Shown: piece by piece, positions 1 through 11,381 of the stretch
How positions within the stretch are numbered: position 1 is the first letter of the stretch
Layout: each line of letters starts with the position of its first letter
Assembly: GCF_963675165.1 (NCBI RefSeq)
Contig: NC_087377.1
Location: 11,270,632 to 11,334,631, forward strand
Reading direction: 5' to 3'
DNA length: 64,000 nucleotides
Origin: Halichondria panicea
Taxonomy: Eukaryota; Porifera; Demospongiae; Suberitida; Halichondriidae
Notes under the pieces: generated by a model
The model's database searches: none
Told to the model about the DNA's origin: nothing
The model's input: the letters and a program-made list of their open reading frames with translations, nothing else
Program-made: the position numbers and the translations under genes

Positions 1-1500
1 AGTCGCGTGATCCCCTACTGTGATGTCGACAAATTTTAACGAGCGTGGGCGAGAGAAAACCTCAATAACTGTCCTCCCACACAGTACTTGGAGCGCATTT
101 ACCAGGAACATAATCTGTTATGATGAACAGTACAGTACAGTATAGTACAGTAGAGTCAGCCTTCGTGAGACCTTTAGTCAGTAGAGGAAGTATGAAAGAC
201 TAGAGTAGAGTAGACTAGACTATACTGCTGTAATAATTATATCTACTAGTCAAGTGAGTCTGTTCTGAACTCAGGAAAAAAAACTGAGCTAAATTTAGAT
301 ATAGATCTAGATCTTTAGTTTTTAGTCTTTACTAGGTAAGCCCTCGTCTACGATGTCTCCACGCTTGATTCTGGCTTACTATTTACGATGCTAACAGCTT
401 TTATGTTAGAGTTTGTGTTAGAGTTTGCAATGCGTAGGCGATTGCCTACGTTCATTTTCACTCGTCTACCACTCGTCTACCGTCACGCGACTTAGCAAGG
501 CAGGCTCTCTTTTTTCTTTGTCTTTTCCTTCTTTCTTTCTTTGTTCCTCCAATTAGTCCCGTATTTTATCTTATTGAACTATGACAAAGAACAGAAAAAG
601 AAGAGGCTGCGAAGGAGGCTAAATCAGAGGCTAATTGCTTGAGCTGCACCGTGCCTGTCGGACCTCCTCTGAACCGCTGTACGTACATACATACATACAT
701 ACACCACCCGGACCACGTGCATGCTAACTAAGGGACTCGCTTCGCTCGCCCCAATAATACTTTTTATGATGCATCGATGGCAGAGAGAGAGATACCGACA
801 CAGAGGGCACTCCTATGACTTAAATTTAAGCTGAGAAATAGATTTAAGCTGAGACAGCAGCCCAAGAAGAGCACAATAACTGCTGCTGTGCAAGAGTTTT
901 GGAGTAGACATAACAATAAACGCCCTCCTGGATTAAACGCCCTCCTCTTTTAAATGCCCCCTCTAAAGACTTCGATCTGAAATAAACGCCCTCCATTTGA
1001 GAAGCCGTTGTGGAAATGACTGGCTTTTGTTTTGTCTGATTACAACCATATACCTTTTGATCACCACAATCAAATATCATCATCTGCACCTGATTCACTG
1101 CTCTACAATATCTATAACAATGTATATTCTGCAACAGCCCATAATTATAGATCACATGCTCAGAGTTCTCGTGAATACATGCTTTGTGCACACCTGTTAT
1201 ATATGTATTGTAGACTGTAGTGTCTGGAAAGTGTGGACAAAGATTTCCTCTGGTCCACGGAAAACGGTCAAAGAACCAATTTTTAACACCCTGACAGGAA
1301 GTGGAACCCATCTTCCCCACGACAAAGAACTTATAGAAGCAAAGAACTTGCCAATACCACGATTAAACAGCCAGTATAAAATTATAGGTATATATACACA
1401 AGCAATTTCTAATATAATTATGCATCGTTCATGCATACACCAAGAATGAAAAGGCCGCAATTCTACACTGGTTTCAATGCCTAAAACAATGCATGGGATC
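1..1500. other. non-coding stretch with simple repeats
   Basis: I see no gene here. The long open frames around 844-1460 on both strands overlap each other, lack splice-supported continuation and resemble no family I know. A pyrimidine-rich tract lies near 508-548, a TACA microsatellite near 680-705, and four short copies of an AAACGCCCTCC-like word lie at about 918-992. Confidence 0.5.
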
Positions 1501-1706
1501 TACCGTATAGCAGGTAATTTTCGTGGGGCAAAATATTTGTGGTTTTTGTGGTTGGAAGTCTGACCACGAATATTTTACCCACGAATGAAGCGACCTTGCC
1601 TGCAGTGCAAGCAGCTACCACGAAAATATTACCCACGAAATGTCTCAATAATTATATTGCTAAACCACGAATATTTTGTCCCCCAAAAATTACCCGCTAT
1701 ACGGTA
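1501..1706. mobile_element. MITE, about 206 bp, TACCGTATAGC termini
   Basis: The ends are inverted copies of TACCGTATAGC(A/G)GGTAATTTT. The interior is filled with repeated ACGAATATTTT / CCACGAA words in both orientations, so the element can fold on itself. The outermost TA may be the target dinucleotide. A relative of about 205 bp with the same TATAGCGGGTA core lies at 35011-35215 and a shorter one at 38502-38614. There is no coding capacity, so it is a non-autonomous element. Confidence 0.7.
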
Positions 1707-2501
1707 AAACCTTTTACTATATATGCATACTGCATGCATGCATGTATACGCCTTTTACTTGAATTTCACATGCACATGCATGTGCCGTGTAACTCCTCAA
1801 AAAGACAGTGGTCATGCAGTATATAAAAATGTTAATAATTATTGTTAGAACTGATTCATATTTGAAGTTTTGATTGAAATCAATCACTATATAAATGCCA
1901 AGGCAATGGTTTCCGCTTATAATTATAGTGGCTTATAAGTAAATTATGCTCAAAAAGTTAATAGTCAGGCAGTAACAGACATGTTGCAGGCATATCATGG
2001 TCAGCGACTATACATCTTGCTCGGAATGTTGCAGCATCAGGGTTGTGTGTACGCCAAAGTCTTAAAGCCTCTCTCATTGCTTGTAGAACGAAAGCCATAG
2101 AGATCAAAGGGAAAATATGCTGACAAATTCCATAGACTAGGATCTACAACTGTAAAACCATAGCCGTGCTCTATTCCTGTGCATGGTAGTTTGGTAGTTA
2201 GAGCACGGCTGGGGTAGTTAGAGCACGGTTCATTTTTAAGCCATAACAACTGCTCTATGGTTGCAATGTAAGTCTATGAAAATTGTTAGAATTATTTGAT
2301 ATAATGTGCAAAGATTAAAGGCGTAAGCAGTCATCCCACGAATATTGTGCAATGAAATGTATTCAGAGGCCATTCCACGAAATATAAGTACCTCGAAAAT
2401 TTCGCACTATACAGTATGACATCATCAAAACAATGAATAATGAATAATGAATCCCGCCCTTCCTCATTAGCAGGTTTACTGCTCCCGGATGAGATAATTA
2501 T
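1707..2501. other. intergenic, upstream of receptor A
   Basis: No gene is seen. A short direct repeat of GTAGTTAGAGCACGG occurs at about 2193-2228. The stretch near 2320-2410 carries CACGAA/AATTTCG words like those in the neighbouring MITE and may be a degraded relative. The receptor A promoter should lie in the last few hundred bases, but I recognise no motif. Confidence 0.35.
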
Positions 2502-4242
2502 ATGCAAATGGATATCATGAAGAGATTGGGAGCTGTGGTCTTTTACTGGTTGGCATTAACTCTTCGGATAAATGGTATTTATCATATAGATTTTTCAGCC
2601 AGTTTACTTATACTCTTCCTTAGCAACCTTCCTGGTGAGTGATGAGAGGCCATGTCCAATGGAGAGAGTCACGTTCACCTGTACTGCTCCTGGAGCTCTC
2701 CTTAGATGGTCACCATCTGATATTCTCGATGTTGACCCTGAGTTCACTCCCCTCAACACACCAGTACCAGATTACAATGTGACACTGACTGCTTTTGATG
2801 ATACTGGTTTAACATCCACCTTCTCAAGAGTAGCAAAGAACGGAGTTATGGTGACTTGTCTGGACCCATCCAATGACGTGATTGGATCAGCGACCATTCA
2901 GTTGGCTGGTGAGGAACTCTATCACTCAAGTATAATGTATAATTATACTCCCAACATGCACACGCAGTTCCCCCTTCCTCCCCTCAAGGATTCAGTCACT
3001 CTGTTGAGAGCAGGTCAGTCATCAATGAAGTCAGTGTGACTGTTGGTTGGGACCCTCCTACTGAGACTGGTGGTAGAGATGACCTCACCTACACAGTGAA
3101 CGTCTCACCTCCGGCCCAGCTCTCTGCTACTGTTCTCACATCCACCTCTGTCACGGTGACTGCTCAATACAATGTGGACTACACTGTCAGTGTTGTGGCT
3201 ACCAACTGTGCTGGGAACAGTACAACTGCTGAGTATAACTTTAGGATTGGTGAGTTGACAAGCTAGATTATTCAGGCACCAGCCAACTCGTGAGTTATTA
3301 TCCTATGTTTGCATGTGTATTTTAATTCTCATGCAATTTTCAGCTCCTCCAATGAGGTGCACAGTTCCACTATCCCCACCATGGAATGGCACTATCAGTG
3401 ATCATTCAGTACCAGCTCCTCTAGGTACACAAGTGACCTTCCAGTGTGATGATGGGCTGTTCCCTGAGGGGATAATGACTGCCACCTGTATAGCTACAGA
3501 AGAGTCACAGTGGGACAAGAACCCGGGGGAGATTTTCTGTAGAAATGAATCCAGTAAGCTATATCTAATTTGTATATAGTCATCTATACACCATTCCTTG
3601 CAGTTTTCTGTGTCCTGCCTGCCCCTCCACTCAATGGAACATTACTCAACACCAACTCTCTGAACACTAACCTAATAGAGGGCTCAGTTCTTACCTTCCA
3701 ATGTGATCCTGAGTTCTCACCGGTGTACACAGTGACTGTCACTTGCAACAACTCTGGTCTCTGGGACCCTGACCCGGCTCTATTGGAGTGTATATATATT
3801 TGTACGTATGCACGAGTAGTATAAACAAGCTGGCACATGCATGCACAATGATAAAAAGCCCTCTTATCATTATACGGTACATTTACAATACTTTTTTTGT
3901 GTTATGCCCCCCCACTGTTGAAACTCCCTACTCAGTCTGATATTCTTGTTCTTATTTGGCTCCCCTGTCACACGCACAGTTCCGCCACCCACCCTATCCA
4001 CTGAAGAAGCTATTTCTGTTAGCGTGGTTGTCACGGTAGTTGTTTTCATAGTCATTGGATTGCTCGCTGGACTCCTAGTGACACACATTTGCTCTCGTAA
4101 GAAGGCAGTATACTATCCAGCAACTGAAGGACAAGCTAACGTAAGACCCACTGTACCACCTGGTCCTGTATATGAGGAGGTGTTACCCAAAGAGGAAATT
4201 GAACTGAACACTAATCAGGCATATGGACCAGTTGGATTGTGA
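2502..4242 (+). CDS. receptor A: Ig-like/FN3/2xCCP type I membrane protein
   Basis: Putative cell-surface receptor, modelled as six exons: 2502-2574, 2624-2908, 2968-3249, 3344-3553, 3604-3801 and 3980-4242 (436 aa). All joins are phase 1 and the frame closes exactly. Exon 1 is a signal peptide (hydrophobic run AVVFYWLALTL). Exon 2 is an Ig-like domain with paired Cys around VTFTCTAPG and VMVTCLDP. Exon 3 is FN3 (SVTVGWDPPTETGG). Exons 4 and 5 are CCP/sushi modules with PxNGT, FQCD and W-xx-NPGE/DPxP-C signatures. Exon 6 has one membrane helix (about 20 residues of V/I/L/G) and a basic stop SRKK. The tail carries PVYEEV and NQAYGPV tyrosine motifs. It is closest to receptor B, which has the same exon order. 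The acceptor of exon 6 and donor of exon 5 were chosen to keep phase 1 and the last CCP cysteine. Ligand and partner are unknown. Confidence 0.85.
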
Positions 4243-5494
4243 AACTTACATGCAAGACTATAGTGTGCAAACATTGTATAGCCACAAATATTAAAACAAA
4301 GGCTTATAGAAATAACCTTGTAATAGCAATTTTAGGTATCATAATCAAGTATATTATAGTTATAGTAGTTTGAGGGTGTATTGGCCTTGATTCAAGTTGT
4401 ACCCGGGGGCAGTACAAACTGCACATGGTTCACACTTGCACTAAGGATCCATGGTGTACGTACAGGTTTTGTGTGTGTTTGTGTGAGTGTGCATGTGATG
4501 TGTGTGTTGTAACAAAGCTTTAACAAAGAAGTACAACAGAAACCGCAAGTAAGGTTAAAAAATACAATGATTATTTTATTAACTAAAGTTACTTGTGTTT
4601 GGAATGATGCAGCTGAGCACCATGCATGCATGCAGGGATGAATTTCAGCCGGGCTTAATTGGAAGCAGCTTTTTGAGGTGGATATCGAAACATTTGGCCA
4701 GGCAATGGAGGTTATCTGTTGGGATTTCTGTGTCGAGCTAGCGCTGGTAATCGCTGATTTTTCATTATTCCTCTTCCTTAATTCCTCCATACAAAATGGT
4801 CCGCCTGAGTTAGTATGAAGAATAATCTATTGTAAAACTAGTGCGTTGATACTGATTAGATAGAGTAAAAGTGGCCCAGCTTCTGCTGGCATATTCATGA
4901 CTTGATCATGAGGTTCTTTATAAAGGCATAGAAGAGTATTTTCTTTTTTGGCACTAGAGGCTAGTGCTACCTCAGGTATATAGCCTCGGTCCCGGGCCGA
5001 TTTTTTTAAAATATACTAGCTAGAGGCAATGAGGTTACCTCAGGTAGTACTATCAGTACAACTACAAACTGGTACACCAAACAGGTTGAAAAGAATAATA
5101 GGAAAATAAAAGCATAATTTACCAAGCCTATACGGTATGCTACGGTAGTGGTGCAGTGCTTTTTTTCGTCAGCTGTCCCATTCTCAATCTCAGGTATGTT
5201 ATACGCACTGGCTAGGTATCATAGGCATAGGCCTCCATTCTCTTATTAAAACAAAGTAGATTTTCAGTATTAAAATGGCTCACACATTCTGCATGTACAT
5301 GTATATATATAAGGGATTGGCTGGGAATGACGTCGAGAAATACCAGCAAGAAAGTACATGTGAATGACGTTGAAACGGATTGGAGTTATGCTCTCGTCTG
5401 ATTTCTTGTTCCCACGTTTTTTGGTGTAGTCTGGTCAAACTGTATAGTCTTTGCTTTAGCATTTAGGTATTTTGCGCTATTGTTTATGCCACAT
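4243..5494. other. intergenic; nothing recognised
   Basis: 3' flank of receptor A and upstream flank of duplication block 1. It contains a GT-rich microsatellite-like run near 4466-4508 and AT-rich sequence. A reverse-strand open frame near 4392-4790 has biased, low-complexity composition and no splice partners, so I do not call it a gene. Confidence 0.4.
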
Positions 5495-5913
5495 TGTAGT
5501 ACCAAATTATGCTGCACTAGTACAAATATTTCCCTTTTCACCAATAAATATTTGTTACCATATATAAGGGAGCAATGAATTGCATTCCGAATAAACGATG
5601 TGTGGTGACTATTAGATTCCCAGACCATGGCATTCGCAAATATAGCAACATAGACTATAGCTCTTCCATGAAGCTCGCACATCAACAAGCTAGGGGAGCA
5701 CAACAATGGTCATCACATGTGAACTACAGTACATCAAATTATGGTTAAGCTTGTAGTATACCATTGTACATAATAAGATTGTCTACAGTACATTACATTG
5801 AATGTTAACTTCCTCTGTAGTGGTCGGTTGCTCTACTTCAACTTCCTCAGCAGCGGTAGTATGTTGTTGTACACCAACTTCTCCTACAAGGGGCCTTGCT
5901 TCTGCTAGAGGCT

Positions 5914-6774
5914 TTAATTTGCTTCTGCTAGGGTAACCCCAACTTCCTCTGCAGTAGGCCTTTGTTCAGGGTGGTCATTGAGGCATTTAATCACAAGAGG
6001 ATGCAGGCTGTGATTCTTTCCCATCTTATGGATAGCTGGATTTCGTCGCATGAGCTCTATCTTTCCTTCTGACATTTCCTCTTTTGTTGGTGGTGGAATT
6101 GCGTTAATCCCAGGACGGTCACCACAATGAAAGTATAGAGAATAAGGACACCAAATGAAAAGATGTCAAGCTTTGTGTTGTAGTCAAGGTGCTCAGCTTG
6201 ATATTCAGGAGGCATGTACAAAAGACTTCCTGGAGTATCGGATAGCGTCGATATTGATGGGTCTGCATATTTTACGACACTAAAACTTCCGATCTTGGCT
6301 GTGAGACCGTCCTCAGTCAGTAGAATGCTGCTAGGACAAAGGTCGCAATGGATTAGTGGAGGGGTCAGTGAGTGGAGGTAGTGATGACCTTTTGACACGT
6401 CATGCAGAATGTGGATTCTATCGGAGGTACTTGTATCGGGATTTTTCTCGATAAAGTTGGCCAAGTTTGAATTAAGCCTCTCCATTATCAGACTGATGTT
6501 GTTCTTGCTATAGCCATATTGGACTCCAATTAACAAATCCGACCACGTTGGGGTGGTTCAAACTACTTAGAATGCGACACTCTTCGAGGAAACTCAGGCA
6601 ATAGTCGCCAGCTTCGAGCAACATGTCGTAGAGCTTCTTTGCGACGCATTTCCGCCCGTTTACGGTAACTTCAAAGACTACTCCGTAGGACCCAGAGTCT
6701 ATTTGGTCCCCCTGTCCCTCCACCTGGACCACCAGAGCATCCAGATCTATCTTTGAGTTTGTTTGAGACGCCAT
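5914..6774 (-). pseudogene. TKL-like pseudokinase, copy 1, frameshifted
   Basis: Protein-kinase-fold gene beginning MASQTNSKID at 6774. The Gly-rich loop GSYGVVFEV and the Lys motif KCVAKK are present. Compared with copy 2 (17384-18393), four extra bases near 6530 shift the frame after HPNVVGFV, and two extra bases near 6120 shift it again after FGVLILYTFI. The catalytic core is also degenerate. HRD is HCD, the metal-binding Asn position reads CPSS before ILL, and the DFG position reads IGSFS. The family fold is therefore kept without normal phosphotransfer residues. The end at 5914 is the first stop after NDHPEQRPTAEEVG in the original frame. A broken copy of an already catalytically impaired gene. 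Confidence 0.8.
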
Positions 6775-6934
6775 ATACGGGGAAAAAGTCCTGAATGTTG
6801 TGCTATTAGATCTAACTAATTATCTGAATAATTGTCTGCAGCAGTTAGTCTATAGAGGAGAATTAAGAGTGCATGGTAAACACAAATAGTTGTGCTGATA
6901 CTGCACATGGAATAAGTGAGTATTTATTACTTAC

Positions 6935-7103
6935 TTTGATATTTCAGAACGAGTATCATTACCACCACAACTATCACTACAATCAGCAACTGGTATGGCA
7001 ATTATCACCCCCGCAACGATGCCGACAACACACCGATCATTACAGCCGCCCTCAGCCACTGGAATGACGGGCTCCTCGGTATTAGGTAGAGTGGAAACAG
7101 CAG
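6935..7103 (-). pseudogene. orphan copy of receptor H membrane exon
   Basis: Nearly identical to exon 8 of receptor H (19515-19682), including the Thr/Pro stalk, the EGGCNDRC segment, the Val/Ile helix and both splice sites. It is 169 rather than 168 bases: an extra A in the helix (around 6984, CAGCAACTGG against CAGCACTGG) shifts the frame. No neighbouring receptor exons exist here, so it cannot serve as a receptor. It belongs to duplication block 1. Confidence 0.75.
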
Positions 7104-7396
7104 CTGGGAGAGAGGAATTGTTACAAGATACAACACTTTCATCGTGATTATTATAACTATTATGTATAATGTCAAAATGTATCTATGGATGCACATGCAG
7201 ATATGCATGTATTGTACCAGTAGCAGTTTCCATCTGCACAATATACTGCGCTCAAGCAATCTATGGCTATACAAGTAAGTTGGATTCTATCTGACACTCG
7301 CGCTTAAAACTTCATTGATTGCTTCTATTGAAAAGAGACCCCTCTCAATCCAGTCCTTTCTAAAGCATTCACGAACTGGTGAGTCAGAGTGAAGTA

Positions 7397-8340
7397 CTAG
7401 TATAAATGCATAATAATTAACACAACAATTATCTGGCCAATACTATCAAAAACCACTTGAGGTGAGCAAAAGACCTTCCCTTTAAACCAACTGCCTTTGT
7501 CTACTATCTCAGGGTAGTACATAAGAGCCCCTAAAATGTGATGGAGGTAGTACAACGCTACCTTAACCTCCTCTTCCATTTTGAGTATTCTGCCAATTTC
7601 CAAGCATTCGTCAAGAGAAGCTATTCTGTGCGTAGAATAATACTTAAAATAAGCCATGCAGGGCGTATTGGTAGTGATGCATCTAATCTATCATTTATTA
7701 ATTTCATGATAATTATGGTCTTGTAGAGGATGGGTATCCAAATCTTCTGTTCCATCTTGGTTATTTAGCGCCAAAAATTTTATCCCCTTCTGGATTAACA
7801 ATTACTTGGCTGAAATTGTCTGTGATGTGTTTTAATTCTCTGTGCTTTTGTTTTAATTGTTCTTCAACTGATACTGTACCTTCCTCTATAGTTTATCCAA
7901 ATGAGTACCAACTAGTGTTGCAACAGGTCTACTAGTAGTATAGCTGGCAAACTGATTGGATGCTGTAGCAGATGTATTTTGATCAATACTAGATATTGCT
8001 GTCAGTACCTGGGAGATTGTATTCTCGACGATATTCTCACAGAATCGAACGGAGTGATAACAGTGCTGTCTCGATTGAAAAGAATTATGTAACGCTGGTC
8101 CATGCAGAGGTTTTGACAAGTTGAAGAAGACAAGATAAGCTGCTGGCCCACCAATATTATTAATGAAGGGATCATTTCTAGAAATCCCGGCCGTGCACCT
8201 ACATCGTGAATGTTAACAAGCATACTAGATTCTACTATTTCGGCAAACTTTGTGTAATCATCAGTTTGAAGCTTTTCCATTACTTTATCAACTTTTGAAG
8301 CAAACCGTTGACAAAACAATTCAAGTTGATAAGAATGCAA
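7397..8340 (-). pseudogene. Roco-like (Roc-COR type) GTPase remnant
   Basis: Several reverse-strand reading frames follow one another with frameshifts. The first has IHDVGARPGFLEMIPSLI, then GPAAYLVFFNLSKPL, then ISQVLTAISSID and VATLVGTHLDKL, then EEQLKQKHRELKHI and NPEGDKIFGA, and finally DECLEIGRILKMEEEV, ALYYLHHILGALMYYPEI and FCSPQVVFDSI. I read these as the switch II / beta-strand part of a Roc-like GTPase domain, a TxxD-like nucleotide base motif (GTHLDK), and the start of a COR-like region. This order fits sponge and cnidarian Roco-like proteins as I remember them. At least three frame changes and a stop at 7886 make it a pseudogene. No Walker A region is visible upstream. Confidence 0.55.
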
Positions 8341-9266
8341 ATAAAATTAACGTATTTGATTTCTCCATAATTATGCTGACTTGACTGGAGCTCAAAATTT
8401 CGCTTTGCTGTCTATATAGAATAGGATCATTGCAAAAACATATATTTTCTCACTTGTCCATATATAAGCTTGATTGATTTTGTCACCTTCGAAGATCACC
8501 TAACCCTATAACTCTAACCCTTCCCATCTCCCACCTACAAATTTAAACTATCAGTAGCCTATTTTCAACCACTGTCTCATTAGCAGTTAAAGCAGTCCAT
8601 GAAAGTGTATAGTTCGCTCAAACAGCGAAATTTTTGTGTCCACACACACACACCAATCACTCTACATGTACATGTATATATATATCCCTGCTGCGCGCTA
8701 AAAACAAGATGTGACATCTTTACCTATAATTATATACTATTAGGCAAAGATGTCAAATTCATAGCTGAGTCTATGGCTACAGATTATTATTATTATGCAA
8801 GCTAATGGACTCTCCGGCCAGTTATGGGACAGCACGGGACAGCACAATGAGTTTATTATCAGTGTGGCTTAATTGCCTTGCACTGAAATAGTGCACGTAA
8901 AGATTTTAATGAAACTGTTACTTGCTAAATTATTGCACTAACTGTGAACTAGCATATATACTGTTGGTATTTTTTACCAGCTGCTGTGATCAGTGTGATC
9001 ATAAAAGGATATACATCAACTGTTTACAGTAGAGGTGAATGCAATCGTAAACATTATGATAAGCAAACAAACAGTTCAATGCATATAGCTAGCTGCTAAT
9101 GTACGTCTTGATAATGTTTGTTTTGGCTTCTATATAAGTATGATAGTCATTACACAATCTCGATCACTTTCAATTGTACAAAGACAAAAGAGAAATGTCT
9201 TGATAATGGACCTTTGGCCCTTGTATGGTTAAATGCTATGCAGATGAGCAAATGAGTTTCACAGTT
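8341..9266. other. intergenic; nothing recognised
   Basis: AT-rich sequence between the Roco-like remnant and the 3' end of receptor B. It has a CACA run near 8641 and no convincing coding exon, RNA or transposon end. Confidence 0.4.
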
Positions 9267-10933
9267 CTATAATGGTCCATACGCCTGGTTAGTGTTCAGT
9301 TCAATCTCCTCTTTAGGTGACACCTCCTCATACACAGGACCAATTAGTACAGTAGATCTTGCATTAGCTTGTCCTTCAGCTGCTGGAAAATGCAGTGCTT
9401 TCTTATGGTAGCGAAGGTGCATCACTAAGAGTCCAGCGAGGAATCCAATGATCGTGAACAGAGCTGCCGTGACAACCACACTAACGGAAACAGCAATACC
9501 AAGATCAGTACCAGTGAATAGAGTTGGGGATTGAGCTGCATAATAGGTAGGTGCATGGCCGCTCAATTTGATTACAGTATAGGTAATGTATATTTACTTG
9601 CCTCTACAGACAATCTCTCCTGGGTTCCTGTCCCACTCTCCTGTAGTGAGACAGGTGGAAGTCAATATCCCCTCGGGAAACAGTCCATTATCACACTGAA
9701 AGGACCCTTGTGCACCAGGAATAGCTGGTAAAAAATGATCACTGGTAATGGTACCATTCTGTGGTGGGTCCAGTTGAGCAGTGCATCTCATTAGAAGAGC
9801 TAAAATTATTAGCATGTTATAATTATACCAACAGCTGATTCGTAAAACTCACTAGTTGTTGGAGGAGCCTGGGTTTGTTGCAATTTACCACACTCGATAG
9901 TTTCAGAGTTTGGGTTCCACAATAGTGTACCGTGATCACATGTCACCATCATAACAGAAGACACATACCCAGCATCACACTGGATTGTTACTGTGGATCC
10001 TGGCAATCTGCTAAAGACTGATCCAAACACTCCATTCATGGGGTTGGTCAACACAGGACAGCTGCCTGCGAAGGAATCGGAAATGTGCATATGTGTTGAT
10101 TTTTTAATGCTGCCAGCTTACCAATCATAAAGCTGTACTCAGCAGTTGTACTGTTCCCAGCACAGTTGATAGCCATAACACTGACAGTGTAGTTCACATT
10201 GTATAGAACTGTCACAGTGACAGAGGTGGATGTGAGGACAGTAGCAGAGAGCTGGGCCGGAGGTGAGATGGTCACTGTGTAGGTGAGGTCATCTCTACCA
10301 CCAGTCTCAGTAGGAGAGTCCCAACCAACAGTCACACTGACTTCATCTGCTGAACTGCTCTCAACAGAGTGACTAACTCTTTGAGGAGGAGAAGGGGGAA
10401 CTGTGTATAGGAGATAGTGTATGCATGTGTTATTCACAGTGAGTAACACATAATTTGACTCACCAGCCAACTGAATGGTCGTTGATCCTATCTCATCATT
10501 CGGTGGGTCCAGACAAGTCACTCTGACTCCATTCTCGGCTGTTCTTGAGAGGGTGGATGTTAAACTAGTATTGTTGAAAGCAGTCAGTGTCACAGTGTAA
10601 CCTTGTTGCATCAGAGCCATATTGAGTTCATTTATCCCACGATCAACAATGATATTTACAGAAAGATCAGATAGGGACCAACTTATGAGAGTTCCAGGAG
10701 AAGTACAGGTGAACGTAACTATCTCCATTGGACATGGCCTCTCATCATTCACCAGGAAGGTTGCTGACAAAGAATGACTCACATTCAATTCTATATATAC
10801 GATTAGTCTAATATCTATCATGCCTTTGATCTCCGTAGAGTTGTGTCTTACCAGTGCTAAAACTTGTCAGGAAACAAGACAGAAAAAACTTCAAGAAGAT
10901 AAAGTCACATACAGGTAGATCTGCATGTAGCAT
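9267..10933 (-). CDS. receptor B: Ig-like/FN3/2xCCP type I membrane protein
   Basis: Paralogue of receptor A on the opposite strand, modelled as complement of 10852-10933, 10464-10763, 10122-10400, 9853-10065, 9602-9799 and 9267-9535 (446 aa, frame closes). Exon 1 gives a signal peptide (FIFLKFFLSCFLTSF). Exon 2 is Ig-like (VNDERPCPMEIVTFTC). Exon 3 is FN3 (VSVTVGWDSPTETGG). Exons 4 and 5 are CCP modules; the second is nearly that of A (NGTI, FQCDNGLFPEGI, WDRNPGEIVC). Exon 6 has a helix (AVSVSVVVTAALFTIIGFL), a basic stop and the tail boxes PVYEEV and NQAYGPL. All introns are phase 1. The donor of exon 5 is AG|GCAAGT, a GC-AG intron chosen because the nearby GT would break phase and run into a stop. 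Confidence 0.85.
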
Positions 10934-11381
10934 ATTGTCGAAAGTATAGACAACAACATACACTGAATAGGCCTTTCACTCCACTGAATAATTTTCTGGA
11001 AATTGTAATTATGATGTCATTTCCTGGGAATTAAGGGACAAAAATACAATCAAGCATTATGTACCATATAGCGGGAAATATTCACTATTTGGCTTAAGAG
11101 CTCCCATAAGAAAATTTCGAAGTTGTAATAATCGCGTTTCAATGCAAGAGAAACCACACCCACCACGAGCTTTGCATGTGAAATACGGGTGTATGGGAGT
11201 TTCTCCCAGTGTTTTCGTTAACTGCACCGTCGAAAAACGCACATTTCTCGTTATACGATATTCCTATTCCCTAAAGCGGGTTTGTGATGAGCATGACTAA
11301 AGTGAATTAGATGGGGAGATGAGAAACAACCAGATTTTGACTGCAACGTTCTCAAATTGCGGAAATGCAAAGAGTGAGCTG
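10934..11381. other. upstream flank of receptor B
   Basis: Promoter-proximal DNA of receptor B. The word CCATATAGCGGGAAATA near 11064 resembles the terminus of the 205-bp MITE family, but no matching inverted end was found, so I do not call an element. Confidence 0.3.

Larger units (their letters stand above)
5495..7290. repeat. segmental duplication, block 1
   Basis: This block is strongly similar to 16665-19905 in the same orientation: shared flank GGGAGCAATGAAT..., the whole pseudokinase, and the membrane exon of receptor H. Differences are informative. Block 2 has about 260 extra bp near 16725-16985 and about 1 kb extra between the kinase start and the membrane exon. In block 1 that interval is reduced to roughly 100 bp. 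Block 1 copies of both genes are frame-broken, so it is the decaying copy. Confidence 0.8.

Noticed and set aside
844-1449. Overlapping 150-residue open frames on both strands
   Set aside because: They shadow each other, show no domain or splice continuity, and composition is like the surrounding non-coding DNA.
2599-2623. Upstream acceptor TTTTTCAG for receptor A exon 2
   Set aside because: It gives the wrong phase and adds sequence not shared with receptor B; the TTAG at 2623 matches B exactly.
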